The translations under genes were made by a program, and so were the position numbers. The notes under the pieces are model-generated. The model searched no databases. It saw nothing but the letters and a program-made list of their open reading frames with translations, and had not been told where the DNA came from. Shown piece by piece: positions 47,954 through 57,541 of a stretch of 64,000 nt of DNA. The stretch lies in NCBI RefSeq assembly GCF_014750655.1, contig NZ_JABBXD010000006.1:1-64000 (forward strand), written 5' to 3'. How positions within the stretch are numbered: position 1 is the first letter of the stretch; each line of letters begins with the position of its first letter. This DNA comes from Salinimonas profundi (lineage in GTDB: Bacteria > Pseudomonadota > Gammaproteobacteria > Enterobacterales > Alteromonadaceae).

Positions 47954-48561
47954 CAGGCTTTAGCGCTGGGACGCTGGTTGACCAACTCATACCAGCGACG
48001 GATATTGTTATGTTCTTCTGACAGTCGTATATCCACCACACGGGCAAAATCGATAGCACAGAGGGCGGTGATGTCAGCAATAGAGAAGTCTTCCCCGGCA
48101 ATATACGTATTGAGCTCCAGACGTCGCTCCAGAATATTCAAATATTTTGCCGCATTGATACCTGCCTGTTTGCCATATTCAGCAACCGGTACCATTCTGT
48201 CCTTGAAGTAACCTGTAGAGTGCTGGAAACACATTCCTACCTGAAGTAACAACGCCATTTCCACCTGTCGCTGCCACATTGAGATTACGGCTTTGCTTTT
48301 TGCATCCGTGCCCATGAGCGCTGGCTCGGGAACAGTATTTTCAAAGTACGTACAAATAGCATCAGATTCAGCAATGCAGGTTCCATCATCAAGCTCAAGA
48401 ATCGGTACTTTGCCCAGCGGGTTTTTTGCGCGCATCTCTGCCGTCAGATTTTCGCCTTTTTGCAAATCAAGTTGCACATACTCCATGTCTACGCCTTTTT
48501 CGGCCAGAAACATTCTGACACGCCGAGGATTCGGGGCTGTTCGTGTTTCATAAATTTTCAT
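47953..48561 (-). CDS. Glutathione S-transferase family protein
   Basis: 202 residues from the ATG at 48561, with GGAG seven bases upstream; an in-frame GTG directly before it is less likely. N-terminal thioredoxin fold (MKIYETRTAPNPRRVRMFLA, KVPILELDDGT, ESDAICTYFE) and C-terminal helices with FSIADITALCAIDFARV. A different GST class from its neighbour, so the pair is not a recent duplication. Substrate unknown. Confidence 0.87.
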   Translation of the reverse strand: MKIYETRTAPNPRRVRMFLAEKGVDMEYVQLDLQKGENLTAEMRAKNPLGKVPILELDDGTCIAESDAICTYFENTVPEPALMGTDAKSKAVISMWQRQVEMALLLQVGMCFQHSTGYFKDRMVPVAEYGKQAGINAAKYLNILERRLELNTYIAGEDFSIADITALCAIDFARVVDIRLSEEHNNIRRWYELVNQRPSAKA

Positions 48562-48642
48562 CACCGCTCTCCATATCGCCGTTTAAATCCAGATTAACGA
48601 TGCACAAAAGATAGTCAAATTATCTTGGCAAAGCGACGTATA

Positions 48643-49407
48643 TCATTTTTCTGAATAGTGATAGCACTGCATATAATTGACCCGCATGCCGCGGCTGCGT
48701 CGCCATTTCTGATTGAACGGGTTCATCGCCATGCCGCACTTGAAGGTTTTATAAAAGTCTCTGCCAACCCATTTATCCAGTTGTCGGGGTTTGACAAATT
48801 TACGCCATGAGTGCGTACCTTTTGGCAGGTAACCCATGATGTACTCAGCGCCCAGAATTGCAATGAGATAACTAGCAAATGTTCGATTCAGAGTCGCTAC
48901 AATAAGCATTCCGCCGGGACGTACCAGTCGCGTTGAATCTTTTATCAATGCTTTTTGGTCAGGTACATGCTCTACCACCTCGGCATTTATCACCACATCG
49001 TAGTGTGTGTCGTCGCTCATTTCTTCAACCAGACAGTGTCTGTAATCGATAGTCAGGTTTGACTGCTGCGCATGACGTTTGGCCACCTCTATACTGACAG
49101 CACTGGCATCAATACCGGTGACTTCTGCCCCCTCTTTTGCCATGGCTTCGCTGATCAGGCCACCGCCACATCCTACATCCAGAATTTTCAAATCATGAAA
49201 CGGATTGGGCATGCCCGGAGAGCGGCCAAAGTGATGGCAAATTTCATGAATCATGATTGTGGTTCTGGCGCGATTAAACTCAAGCGCGGTTTTATATTCA
49301 CCCTCGGGGTCCCACCAGGATTCTGCCAGCTCGTCAAAACGGGCAATTTCCTCATCAGAATAATTCTGCTTTTCCCGAGGTGTGCCCTTTTTACTTTTAT
49401 CCAGCAT
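48643..49407 (-). CDS. UbiG-like SAM-dependent methyltransferase
   Basis: 254 residues. SAM motif I KILDVGCGGGLISEAMAKEG near 73-92, then GIDASAVSIEVAKRH and INAEVVEHVPD. The ARFDELAESWWDPEGEYK start and GTHSWRKFVKP and VNYM near the end match UbiG, the O-methyltransferase of ubiquinone synthesis. The WWDPEGE form, VNYM ending and extended N- and C-termini resemble alphaproteobacterial UbiG more than the E. coli protein. It could be the only UbiG or a paralogue; no other ubi gene is nearby. Confidence 0.75.
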   Translation of the reverse strand: MLDKSKKGTPREKQNYSDEEIARFDELAESWWDPEGEYKTALEFNRARTTIMIHEICHHFGRSPGMPNPFHDLKILDVGCGGGLISEAMAKEGAEVTGIDASAVSIEVAKRHAQQSNLTIDYRHCLVEEMSDDTHYDVVINAEVVEHVPDQKALIKDSTRLVRPGGMLIVATLNRTFASYLIAILGAEYIMGYLPKGTHSWRKFVKPRQLDKWVGRDFYKTFKCGMAMNPFNQKWRRSRGMRVNYMQCYHYSEK

Positions 49408-49501
49408 AAAAGTCCCTCTAATGAATAGGTCGTAACTGTTGCTATAACTGATGCAATTTTATACTCTCAAAGCCAGGGAATTGATTAGACAGGAATAAAT
49501 T

Positions 49502-49870
49502 ATGGCTAATGAAAAGAATGTTTTTGGCAAACCACTGATGCTTTGCTGTGGCAATTCAGGGTTTACCCGCGAAGGTTTTTGCTCAGTTCCTGCTGCGGAT
49601 CTGGGCAACCATAGTATTTGCGCTATTGTTGATGAGCCGTTCCTGACATTTTCATTACGCCGGGGCAATGACTTGTCATCGCCGAAACCTGAACTGGCAT
49701 TTCCGGGGCTGAACGCGGGCGACCGGTGGTGCTTGTGTGCATCGCGCTGGCTTGAGGCACACCAGGCTGGCGTTGCACCGAAAGTGGTGTTGTCGGCGAC
49801 CAATAAAAAAGCGCTGGATGTAGTGCCACTTTCTTTACTAGAAGCGTACGCTACAGAGCCAGCGGCTTAA
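49502..49870 (+). CDS. DUF2237 family protein
   Basis: 122 residues. NVFGKPLMLCC at the start, TREGFCSVPAADLGNHSICA, FSLRRGNDLSSPKPE and GLNAGDRWCLCASRWLEA are the conserved blocks of DUF2237, a small cytosolic family of unknown function with invariant cysteines. Single gene, convergent with the aldehyde dehydrogenase. Confidence 0.9.
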   Translation: MANEKNVFGKPLMLCCGNSGFTREGFCSVPAADLGNHSICAIVDEPFLTFSLRRGNDLSSPKPELAFPGLNAGDRWCLCASRWLEAHQAGVAPKVVLSATNKKALDVVPLSLLEAYATEPAA

Positions 49871-49884
49871 TTAGCAGGTCTGTA

Positions 49885-51312
49885 TCAGGGCCGACGAATA
49901 ACCAGTAAACGGGTTTCTGTCATGTCTTCAATAGCATAACGAATACCTTCGCGCCCCAGCCCGGAATCTTTCACGCCGCCGTAAGGCATGTTATCTACCC
50001 GCCAGCTGGGCACGTCGCCAATAATGACACCACCAACATCAAGCTCATCCCAGGCTTGCTGTATCTTGTAGATATCCCGGGTAAAAATGCCAGCCTGCAA
50101 CCCGTACCGGCTGTTATTCACCTCTTTAAGCGCCTCGTCGTAATCGCTGAATTTATATAGCACGGATACCGGGCCAAATGCCTCTTCCTGACTAACATCA
50201 CAGTCCTTTGGTACATTTTCCATGACGGTAGCTTCCAGCATTGCGCCATCTCTGCCGCCGCCGGCTAGAATTGTCGCTCCCTGCTCTTTGGCGTGGTTAA
50301 TCCAGTTATGCAGACGCTCTGCCTCAGACTCCGCTATCATCGGCCCGATAAAGGTATCTTCATCCATCGGATCGCCAGAGACTAAACCGGCCACACGCTC
50401 TACATATTTTTCCTTGAAGGTATCATAGAGGCTATCGTGGATAAGTAAGCGCTGAACACTGATACAACTTTGTCCCGACTGATAATAGGCACCAACGATA
50501 ATGCGATCGATAGCATCATCAATATCAGCGTCCTCATCTACCACGCATGCGGCGTTACCACCCAGCTCCAGTACTACCGGTTTCTTGCCGGCCTTCGCTT
50601 TAAGCTCCCAACCCACATCCGGTGAGCCTGTAAAGCTTAATAACTTAAGGCGTTCATCGGTGGTAAACAGATCAGCACCATCACGACTGCAAGGCAAAAT
50701 AGAAAACGCGCCTTTGGGTAAATCGGTCTCTGCCAGAATTTCACCAATGATTAACGCACCAATCGGTGTTTTTGAGGCAGGTTTTAATACAAATGTGCAC
50801 CCAGCGGCGATTGCTGGTGCGACTTTGTGAGCAGTAAGATTAAGAGGAAAGTTAAACGGCGATATAAACGAGCAGGGTCCAATTGGCACTTTTTTTGTCA
50901 TGCCCTGATAGCCGCGTGCCCGTTCTGATATTTCCAGGTTGATAACTTCGCCATTTATCCGAACACTTTCTTCTGAAGCAATCCGGAACGTATCGATAAG
51001 ACGTGTAACCTCACCCCGGGCATCTTTGATGGGTTTGCCTGCTTCTATACACAATGCTTTGGCCAGCTCATCTTCACGCTCTTCAAAGCGTTTTACACAA
51101 TGATCCAGTACGGCTTTACGCTCAAAGGGCGTAAGCTTTGTCATCGCCGGCTGCGCTTTCTCAGCTGCTGCAATAGCCTGATCAATGACATCGGCACCTG
51201 CTTTCGCTACCTTCGTTGCCACTTTCTGAGTGAATTTGTTGGTAACTTCTAAATCTTCGTTTGCGTATACCGGCTCATTCGCCAGATAGTAGGGATAGCT
51301 GTCTTTCAACAT
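49885..51312 (-). CDS. NAD(P)-dependent aldehyde dehydrogenase
   Basis: 475 residues. Asn in SPFNFPLNL near 155, glutamate in VLELGGNAACV near 243 and the catalytic cysteine in YYQSGQSCISVQRL near 278, with EEAFGPVSVLY near 373. The style is that of the GAPN/phosphonoacetaldehyde or lactaldehyde dehydrogenase branch; the true aldehyde is unknown. It lies 11 bases downstream of the acetolactate-synthase-like gene, so the two are an operon and probably act in one pathway. Confidence 0.88.
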   Translation of the reverse strand: MLKDSYPYYLANEPVYANEDLEVTNKFTQKVATKVAKAGADVIDQAIAAAEKAQPAMTKLTPFERKAVLDHCVKRFEEREDELAKALCIEAGKPIKDARGEVTRLIDTFRIASEESVRINGEVINLEISERARGYQGMTKKVPIGPCSFISPFNFPLNLTAHKVAPAIAAGCTFVLKPASKTPIGALIIGEILAETDLPKGAFSILPCSRDGADLFTTDERLKLLSFTGSPDVGWELKAKAGKKPVVLELGGNAACVVDEDADIDDAIDRIIVGAYYQSGQSCISVQRLLIHDSLYDTFKEKYVERVAGLVSGDPMDEDTFIGPMIAESEAERLHNWINHAKEQGATILAGGGRDGAMLEATVMENVPKDCDVSQEEAFGPVSVLYKFSDYDEALKEVNNSRYGLQAGIFTRDIYKIQQAWDELDVGGVIIGDVPSWRVDNMPYGGVKDSGLGREGIRYAIEDMTETRLLVIRRP

Positions 51313-51323
51313 ACCGGAGCTCC

Positions 51324-52967
51324 TTAAAGCTTTGCGCTTAATTCTTTGATTGTACGATTGAGCGTTTCATCATTGAGACTGTAATCCACAGGACAGTCAA
51401 TCAGGTGGACGCCTGGTGTTTCCAGACAATGCTTGAGCGTGGAAGCCACCTCACTGGTTTGCTCAATCCGCCAGCCTTTTGCACCATAAGATTCTGCGTA
51501 TCTGACTAGATCCGGATTGCCGTAGTCCAGGCCGAAATTGTCCAGTTGCATGTGGGACTGTTTCCATTTGATCATCCCGTAGGCATCATCTCTAAGTACA
51601 ATGACTACAAGATCAAGATTCAGGCGAACTGCGGTTTCCAGCTCCTGGCTGTTCATCATGAAGCCGCCATCACCGCATACACTAACCACGGGTACATCCG
51701 GGTGAACCAGTTTTGCACCGATGGCTGAAGGCAGGCCAGCTCCCATGCTGGCAAGCGCGTTATCCAGCAACAGCGTATTGGGCGAGTAAGCCGGATAATT
51801 TCTGGCAAACCAGATTTTGTAGACACCATTGTCTAACGTCACAATACCGTTTTCGGGCATCACTTTTCTGACATCACGGACAAACCGCTCTGGCAGAACC
51901 GGGAAACGATCATCATCCTCGGCGACGGTTCTGTGTTTCACGTAAGCGTCATGGACGTCTTTATAGAAATCAAGCTTCCAGCTATCCTGAGGTATCAGGT
52001 CTTCTTTTATCTGCCAGATACTGTTAGCAATGTCGCCTACCACCTCTAACTGTGGGAAATAAACAGGATCGACCGCAGCCGAGTCAAAGTTAATGTGAAT
52101 AACCTTTTGCTTTTCATCGGGATGCATGAAAAACGGTGGTTTCTCTACAACATCATGGCCTACGTTAATGATCAGATCAGCGCGGTCGATAGCCCTGTGC
52201 ACAAAGTCACCATCTGACAAAGCGGTATTGCCGGCAAACAGCGGATCACTTTCATTTAACACTCCCTTGCCCATTTGCGTTGTGACAAACGGGATACCCG
52301 TTTTATCAACAAACTGGCGTAGCATTTTAGCGGTGAGTTTGCGATTCGCCCCTGCCCCAATTAGCAGAAGTGGCGATGTCGCCTGCTCAATCATCTCTAC
52401 GGCCCGGTTGATTGCCTTGTATTCCGCAATCGGGCGACGTGAAAGGCTTGGCGCAATTAAGGGCGTAGATGTGTTTTCTGCGGCAATATCTTCGGGTAAT
52501 TCAATATGGACAGCGCCGGGACGTTCTTCATGAGCAATACGAAAAGCTTCGCGTACCACCGAAGGAATGCGTTCCCCACTGACGACCTGTGTTGTGTATT
52601 TGGTGATTGGGCGCAGCATATCCACCACATCAATGACCTGAAAGCGGCCCTGTTTTGAGGTTTTTATCGGCTTTTGCCCCGTGATCATCAGCATTGGCAT
52701 CGCACCTAGCTGTGCGTAGGCCGCCGGGGTCACAAGGTTAGTGGCGCCCGGGCCCAGCGTAGACAGACATACACCGACTTTACCGGTCAGGCGTCCATAG
52801 GTCGCTGCCATAAATCCTGCACCCTGCTCATGGCGGGTCAGAACAAGTTTGATTGAAGATGTTCGAAGTGATTCAAGAAGATCGAGATTTTCTTCTCCCG
52901 GAATGCCAAAGATGTATTCCACACCTTCAGCTTCCAGCGCTTTTACGAACAGGTCTGAGGCTTTCAT
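51324..52967 (-). CDS. Acetolactate synthase-like ThDP enzyme (large subunit type)
   Basis: 547 residues, the three-domain pyruvate oxidase/acetolactate synthase fold. Catalytic glutamate in LTRHEQGAGFMA near 46, PGATNLVTP near 75 and ThDP-Mg motif CGDGGFMMNSQELETAV near 435. Its C-terminus is closest in style to the catabolic AlsS branch. No small subunit (ilvN/ilvH) or acetolactate decarboxylase is adjacent, but an aldehyde dehydrogenase is, so the reaction could differ from acetolactate synthesis. Confidence 0.85.
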   Translation of the reverse strand: MKASDLFVKALEAEGVEYIFGIPGEENLDLLESLRTSSIKLVLTRHEQGAGFMAATYGRLTGKVGVCLSTLGPGATNLVTPAAYAQLGAMPMLMITGQKPIKTSKQGRFQVIDVVDMLRPITKYTTQVVSGERIPSVVREAFRIAHEERPGAVHIELPEDIAAENTSTPLIAPSLSRRPIAEYKAINRAVEMIEQATSPLLLIGAGANRKLTAKMLRQFVDKTGIPFVTTQMGKGVLNESDPLFAGNTALSDGDFVHRAIDRADLIINVGHDVVEKPPFFMHPDEKQKVIHINFDSAAVDPVYFPQLEVVGDIANSIWQIKEDLIPQDSWKLDFYKDVHDAYVKHRTVAEDDDRFPVLPERFVRDVRKVMPENGIVTLDNGVYKIWFARNYPAYSPNTLLLDNALASMGAGLPSAIGAKLVHPDVPVVSVCGDGGFMMNSQELETAVRLNLDLVVIVLRDDAYGMIKWKQSHMQLDNFGLDYGNPDLVRYAESYGAKGWRIEQTSEVASTLKHCLETPGVHLIDCPVDYSLNDETLNRTIKELSAKL

Positions 52968-53095
52968 CCGTTATCTTGCTCCTTTTCTTTATGCGAGAGT
53001 TGCGCAAAGAGCTGCGTGATAATGGCTACGGCTACTTACATAAAAGCGATTAGTTGAAAGGCGAGATTAACAGGCTTACAGCACGTCGCGAAGCG

Positions 53096-53512
53096 CTAGG
53101 AGCGCTGTGTTTCCTCCCATTGATTAAGCTGTTCACTGGTATTAGTGCGAATGTCCTGCTTATTTTGTGATAGCCACCACTTTTCCATCGCCTTTACATT
53201 ACGCTGGTTAGCTTTGAAAAAGAAGTCCGCCACGTCGCCCACAAGCGGCACGGCGCCAAGCAGAAAGTCCAGCACAATATTGCGAAGCATCTTGCTTATC
53301 ATTGATTTGGGCATGCCCATCTTGTGCCCCAGGCGCACAATTCTGGCGGCAATCGCAACGGTTATCACATCACCGATACCCGGAATCAGGCCAATGATGC
53401 CATCTAGACCGATACGGTAGCCAATCACCGGTATCCTGAAGGCCGAATCCATAGTATTAGCCAGACGCTGCGCCTTTTGCAGTTCCTGAGGTATTTGCGG
53501 GGTTGATGTCAT
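53096..53512 (-). CDS. DUF4112 membrane protein
   Basis: 138 residues from the ATG at 53512 (MTSTPQIPQELQ), which overlaps the hemH stop in ATGA; a longer in-frame reading would run inside hemH. The DUF4112 core is clear: GYRIGLDGIIGLIPGIGDVI near residue 34 and a second turn LLGAVPLVGDVADFFFKAN near 86, both hydrophobic and probably membrane-inserted. Function unknown. Coupled to ferrochelatase translation. Confidence 0.88.
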   Translation of the reverse strand: MTSTPQIPQELQKAQRLANTMDSAFRIPVIGYRIGLDGIIGLIPGIGDVITVAIAARIVRLGHKMGMPKSMISKMLRNIVLDFLLGAVPLVGDVADFFFKANQRNVKAMEKWWLSQNKQDIRTNTSEQLNQWEETQRS

Positions 53513-54588
53513 TGTTTTGCTCCAAGCTGCCTTGCCCGTTCTGCGCGTTCGGTATTTTCCTGCGTCGCTGACCAACCGTACAAATTTTGTTTAATCAGCG
53601 AGAAGAGCATATCGATGTGATTCTTATCGCTGTTCAGCGCTTCAATATATTCGTAACGCTTGCCACCGGCGTGCATGAAATACTCCCGGTTTTCCTCGCC
53701 GATTTCCTCAATAGTTTCAAGGCAATCCGCTGAAAACCCCGGGCAGATAACCTGAACGGCGGTCACGCCATTTGCAGGTAACGCTTTCATTGTTTCATCT
53801 GTGTACGGCTGTAACCACTCTTCCCGACCAAAACGAGACTGAAATGTTGTCATGTAGTCGTCATCGTTAAGTGACAGTGCTTCTGCTAAAAGCCTGGAGG
53901 TTTTATAGCACTGGCAATGATAAGGGTCGCCGTTGAGCAGGTATCGCTTAGGTATGCCATGATAGGACATCAGTAATTTATCTGCGCGGCCATGTTTATC
54001 CCAGTGAGCCCGGACTTTTTCGGCCAGCGCTTCAATATACGCCGGGTTATCATGATATTGCGTAATAAAACGCAGTTCAGGTATCCAGCGACGTGAGGTA
54101 AAGTCGCGGGCAATAGCATCAAATGTCGAAGCGGTAGTGGATGCACAGTACTGGGGATAAAGTGGCAGAACGACAACCTTCCTGGCGCCCTTTGCCATTA
54201 GCCTGTCAATGGCCTCATCAATAGAAGGGTTACCATAGCGCATCGCAAAATCGACAATCACATCGTCCCCGTACTCAGCCTCACATCGCTTAGCCAGAGC
54301 ACTGTGCTGCGCTTTTGTGATAGTAAGCAACGGTGAGCCCTCTTCTGTCCAGACACTGGCGTACGCTTTTGCAGAGCGGCTTGGACGGATATTTAAAATG
54401 ACGCCATTGAGAATGAACCACCAGATAAAGCGAGGGACTTCGACGACCCTCGGATCAGATAAGAACTGTTTAAGATAAGGACGTAGCGCAGAGGAAGTGG
54501 GACTATCGGGCGTACCCAGATTTGTGATCAATACACCCAGTTTGTCCGGCTGGTTATGAGAAAAATTTTCAGTTCCCTTGTACTTCAT
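53509..54588 (-). CDS. hemH: Ferrochelatase
   Basis: Inserts Fe(II) into protoporphyrin IX, the last step of haem synthesis. 359 residues, slightly longer than E. coli (320) at both ends. LGVLITNLGTPDSPT at the start, catalytic His in LMSYHGIPKRYL near 215 and CPGFSADCLETIEEIGEEN near 285 with the metal-path glutamates. No 2Fe-2S C-terminal cysteine cluster. A minus-strand TATAAT at 54636-54631 may be its -10. Confidence 0.95.
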   Translation of the reverse strand: MKYKGTENFSHNQPDKLGVLITNLGTPDSPTSSALRPYLKQFLSDPRVVEVPRFIWWFILNGVILNIRPSRSAKAYASVWTEEGSPLLTITKAQHSALAKRCEAEYGDDVIVDFAMRYGNPSIDEAIDRLMAKGARKVVVLPLYPQYCASTTASTFDAIARDFTSRRWIPELRFITQYHDNPAYIEALAEKVRAHWDKHGRADKLLMSYHGIPKRYLLNGDPYHCQCYKTSRLLAEALSLNDDDYMTTFQSRFGREEWLQPYTDETMKALPANGVTAVQVICPGFSADCLETIEEIGEENREYFMHAGGKRYEYIEALNSDKNHIDMLFSLIKQNLYGWSATQENTERAERARQLGAKQ

Positions 54589-54672
54589 GACATTTAACCT
54601 GCTGACGAATATGAATTTTGTCGTAGAACGATTATACCGTCAGACGACCTGTTTTGATCGGTAAGCATACAT

Positions 54673-54702
54673 AAAAAAAGGCAGCCCGTGCTGCCTTTTT
54701 TA
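54673..54702. terminator. Terminator of the AbgT gene
   Basis: AAAAAAAGGCAGC, loop CCGT, GCTGCCTTTTTT: a six-pair stem with T runs in both directions, directly after the minus-strand AbgT gene and before the hemH promoter. In the minus direction it ends abgT. Confidence 0.85.
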
Positions 54703-56301
54703 TTATCCGTAGTATGTTGCGGCGCCTGGACCGACTGGCATTCCCAGCAGGAATACCCAGATGAAGAAAAGTAGCCCCCAACCCACAATAAACACCATTG
54801 TATAGGGCAGCATCATGGCGATAAGGGTGCCCATTCCCAGATCTTTGCGATAGCGGGCCGCCATTGCCAGTATCAGTCCGAAGTAGCTCATCATTGGCGA
54901 GATAACGTTGGTTACCGAGTCACCGATCCGATAAGCAGCCTGTATCACTTCCGGCGCATATCCTAATAGCATGAGCATGGGCACAAAGATGGGCGCAGTA
55001 ACGGCCCACTGTGCAGACGCACTGCCCAACGACAGGTTTACCATTCCACACATTAGAATGAAAAGAATAAAGACAGACGGTCCGTCCAGCCCGACCGACT
55101 GAAGCAAGGCAGCGCCCTTCACCGCCAGTACCGTTCCCAGGTTTGTCCATTTGAAAAATGCTACAAACTGAGCGGCAAAAAATACCAGTGTGATGTATAG
55201 ACCCATCGAGCCCATACTTTTAGACATCGCATCGATAATATCTTTGTCATTTTTCATGGTGCCGGCAATTCGACCATAGACAAAGCCGGGAATAGCAAAC
55301 GTGATAAAGATGAAGGCGACGATACCTTTAAGAAACGGGCTGTTCTGAACTTCACCGGTTTCAGGGTTTCGCAGAATCCCCCACTCCGGCACGACCGTCA
55401 GCGCCAGGATCCCACAGGTCACCAGAAACGAAACACCCGCCCAGGCCAGTGCTTTTTTCTCTTGTCTGGTCGGCGGATCCATCTGTTGCTTTTCGAGACC
55501 GGCAGGCGCATGTGATTCATCGAATTGACCAAGTCTTGGCTCGACGATTTTATCCGTAACCACCGCACCCATGATGGCCACTACAAATGTACTGATAAAC
55601 ATGAAGTACCAGTTCACTTCCGGGCCAACCACATAATCAGGATCGATCATCTGGGCGGCCGCTTCAGTGATACCGGATAACAGCGGGTCGACGGTTCCAA
55701 GTAGCAGGTTGGCACTATAACCGGCTGAAACCCCGGCAAAGGCTGCGGCAAGTCCGGCCAGTGGATGGCGTCCCAATGAATGAAAAATCATGGCGGCCAG
55801 TGGGATCAAAACAACGTAGCCCAGCTCCGAGGCGGTATTTGACACGATACCTGCAAAGACGATAGCAAAAGTGACCACTTTTTTCGGCGCATTCATCACC
55901 AGTCCGCGCATCGCAGCGGATAACATACCAGAATGTTCTGCCACCGAAACGCCCAATAAAGCGACCAGCACGGTGCCCAACGGCGCAAAGCCAGTGAAGT
56001 TCGTCACCAGGTTTGTCACTATTCGCTGAAGACCTTCAGCACTCATCAGCGATACAACACTGATAACACCATCAGTGCTACGACCACTTGCCCCTTCCGG
56101 ACGCGGATCGGCAACGGCTATATCAAAATAGCCCAGTATGCCGCTGATAAAAACAATACCCACCGCCAAAATGGCAAATAGGGTGACCGGATGCGGAAGA
56201 AGATTTCCAAGCCACTCTACGGTGCTCAAAAAACGGGCGAATAGTCCGCCCTGCGCCTGCTCTTCGTAAGCAGAACGCGCTTGTGATTGATTAGAAGACA
56301 A
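54703..56301 (-). CDS. AbgT family transporter
   Basis: About 532 residues with eleven or more hydrophobic segments (PHPVTLFAILAVGIVFISG, for example). FAPLGTVLVALLGVSVAEHSG and NLSLGSASAQWAVTAPIFVPM are the conserved AbgT blocks. Relatives import p-aminobenzoyl-glutamate or export folate precursors and sulfonamides. I favour the TTG at 56301 (MSSNQSQARSAYE), which has AGAGG seven bases upstream, over the GTG at 56337. No abgA/abgB peptidase genes are adjacent. Confidence 0.87.
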   Translation of the reverse strand: MSSNQSQARSAYEEQAQGGLFARFLSTVEWLGNLLPHPVTLFAILAVGIVFISGILGYFDIAVADPRPEGASGRSTDGVISVVSLMSAEGLQRIVTNLVTNFTGFAPLGTVLVALLGVSVAEHSGMLSAAMRGLVMNAPKKVVTFAIVFAGIVSNTASELGYVVLIPLAAMIFHSLGRHPLAGLAAAFAGVSAGYSANLLLGTVDPLLSGITEAAAQMIDPDYVVGPEVNWYFMFISTFVVAIMGAVVTDKIVEPRLGQFDESHAPAGLEKQQMDPPTRQEKKALAWAGVSFLVTCGILALTVVPEWGILRNPETGEVQNSPFLKGIVAFIFITFAIPGFVYGRIAGTMKNDKDIIDAMSKSMGSMGLYITLVFFAAQFVAFFKWTNLGTVLAVKGAALLQSVGLDGPSVFILFILMCGMVNLSLGSASAQWAVTAPIFVPMLMLLGYAPEVIQAAYRIGDSVTNVISPMMSYFGLILAMAARYRKDLGMGTLIAMMLPYTMVFIVGWGLLFFIWVFLLGMPVGPGAATYYG

Positions 56302-56647
56302 ACTGATACCTCTGGCTTTAATTCGCTGTGACTCCACACTACAGGCTCAGCACACAACGGTTTGACATCTTTTTTTGAGACGCGATTGTAGCGTAAAGCG
56401 CGCCCTGACGCACATTTTGTGAAAAAAACGTTACCTGTCATTTGAATTCATACAGTTAGTGCTGCGCAGAAAAACAAAATAGGTGTTGTTCACTCAACGA
56501 AAGAAAACCAATCTAAAAGAGCATGTAATACTCATGCCCTCACATACGCAGGGAGTCTTATTGATGTGGTAGTGCAAAAACGATAAGTAAGAGTATCTAT
56601 AATCAGAACACAAAAAAACCAGCCCGAAGGCTGGTTTGATAAGATAT
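56302..56647. other. 346-base spacer upstream of AbgT gene
   Basis: No gene. The part near abgT carries a minus-strand TACAAT that could be a -10 with a poor -35. The other end holds the hflC terminator. The middle is AT-rich with no further structure I can support. Confidence 0.5.
56612..56636 (-). terminator. Terminator of the hfl superoperon (after hflC)
   Basis: AACCAGCC, loop TTCG, GGCTGGTT, then TTTTT on the minus strand: an eight-pair stem with a stable UUCG tetraloop. It lies 11 bases past hflC and ends the amiB-to-hflC transcript. Confidence 0.92.
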
Positions 56648-57538
56648 CTATTTGTTTTTACCGCCACCACTATCATTCATGTAACGGAAGAATTCACTGT
56701 CAGGCTGCACCACAAGAATATCCTGCTTAGAGTCGAAGCTTTTTCTGTAAGCATCCATGCTACGCAGGAAGCTATAGAAATCAGCATTTTTGGAATATGC
56801 CGAAGCGTAAATCTGTGCTGCCAGTGCGTCACCTTCACCACGAACCTGACGCGCGTTACGTTCAGCATCAGCAAGCATAACGGTTACTTTTGCATCAATA
56901 TCTGCACGAATCACCTCTGCCTGCTCCTGACCTTCAGAACGGTGCTCTCTGGCCACAGCCGCACGTTCTGCGCGCATACGCTGGAAGATTGAGTTACTGA
57001 CTTCCGTTGGCAGGTTAATTTGCTTAACGCGCACATCGACAATCTCAATACCCAGCTCGTCTGAAGACGTAGACGCCTGTTTCATCGCCTGATCCATCAA
57101 TGCAGAACGCTCGCCTGAAACAATTTGTTTGATGGTACGAGTACCAAATTCAGACCGCAGGCCGTTGTTAACCTTCTGTTTTAAAAGCGCTTCTGCTTGC
57201 AATTTATTCCCGCCTGTAGACAGATAATAACGAGCAAAATCTTCAATACGCCATTTCACATAGGAGTCTACAATCAAATCCTTTTTCTCTTCTGTAACAA
57301 AACGATCTGCACCATCGTCCAGTGTCTGAATACGTGCATCCAGTTTTTTCACAGAATCAATAAAAGGAATTTTAGGGTGTAAGCCAGGCTCAAATACCCG
57401 CGTATCGCCAGTCTGGTCGTCACGCTGAACCTTGCCGAACTGAATAACAATAGCCCGTTCACCCTCGCGAATTACAAACAGCGAACCGGAGGCTAATGCG
57501 ACTAACAGAATAAGTACAACTATCACGATATTTTTCAT
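56648..57538 (-). CDS. hflC: HflC, SPFH-domain protease modulator
   Basis: 296 residues. N-terminal signal anchor IVIVVLILLVALASGSLFVI, then the SPFH/band-7 domain in the periplasm (REGERAIVIQFGKV, QINLPTEVSNSIFQRMRAER) and a C-terminal helical region. With HflK it forms the membrane cage that controls the FtsH protease. The gene lies three bases downstream of hflK, the usual order. Confidence 0.96.
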   Translation of the reverse strand: MKNIVIVVLILLVALASGSLFVIREGERAIVIQFGKVQRDDQTGDTRVFEPGLHPKIPFIDSVKKLDARIQTLDDGADRFVTEEKKDLIVDSYVKWRIEDFARYYLSTGGNKLQAEALLKQKVNNGLRSEFGTRTIKQIVSGERSALMDQAMKQASTSSDELGIEIVDVRVKQINLPTEVSNSIFQRMRAERAAVAREHRSEGQEQAEVIRADIDAKVTVMLADAERNARQVRGEGDALAAQIYASAYSKNADFYSFLRSMDAYRKSFDSKQDILVVQPDSEFFRYMNDSGGGKNK

Positions 57539-57541
57539 GAC

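Noticed and set aside
52992..53053. Possible 20-residue peptide gene (starts MRELRKELRDNGYG) upstream of the ThDP enzyme
   Set aside because: No ribosome site before the ATG and opposite to the leader of the ThDP gene; cannot be told from chance.
54920..55150. 76-codon frame on the abgT strand in another phase
   Set aside because: Lies inside a membrane-helix region of the AbgT gene and has no ribosome site or protein-like composition.
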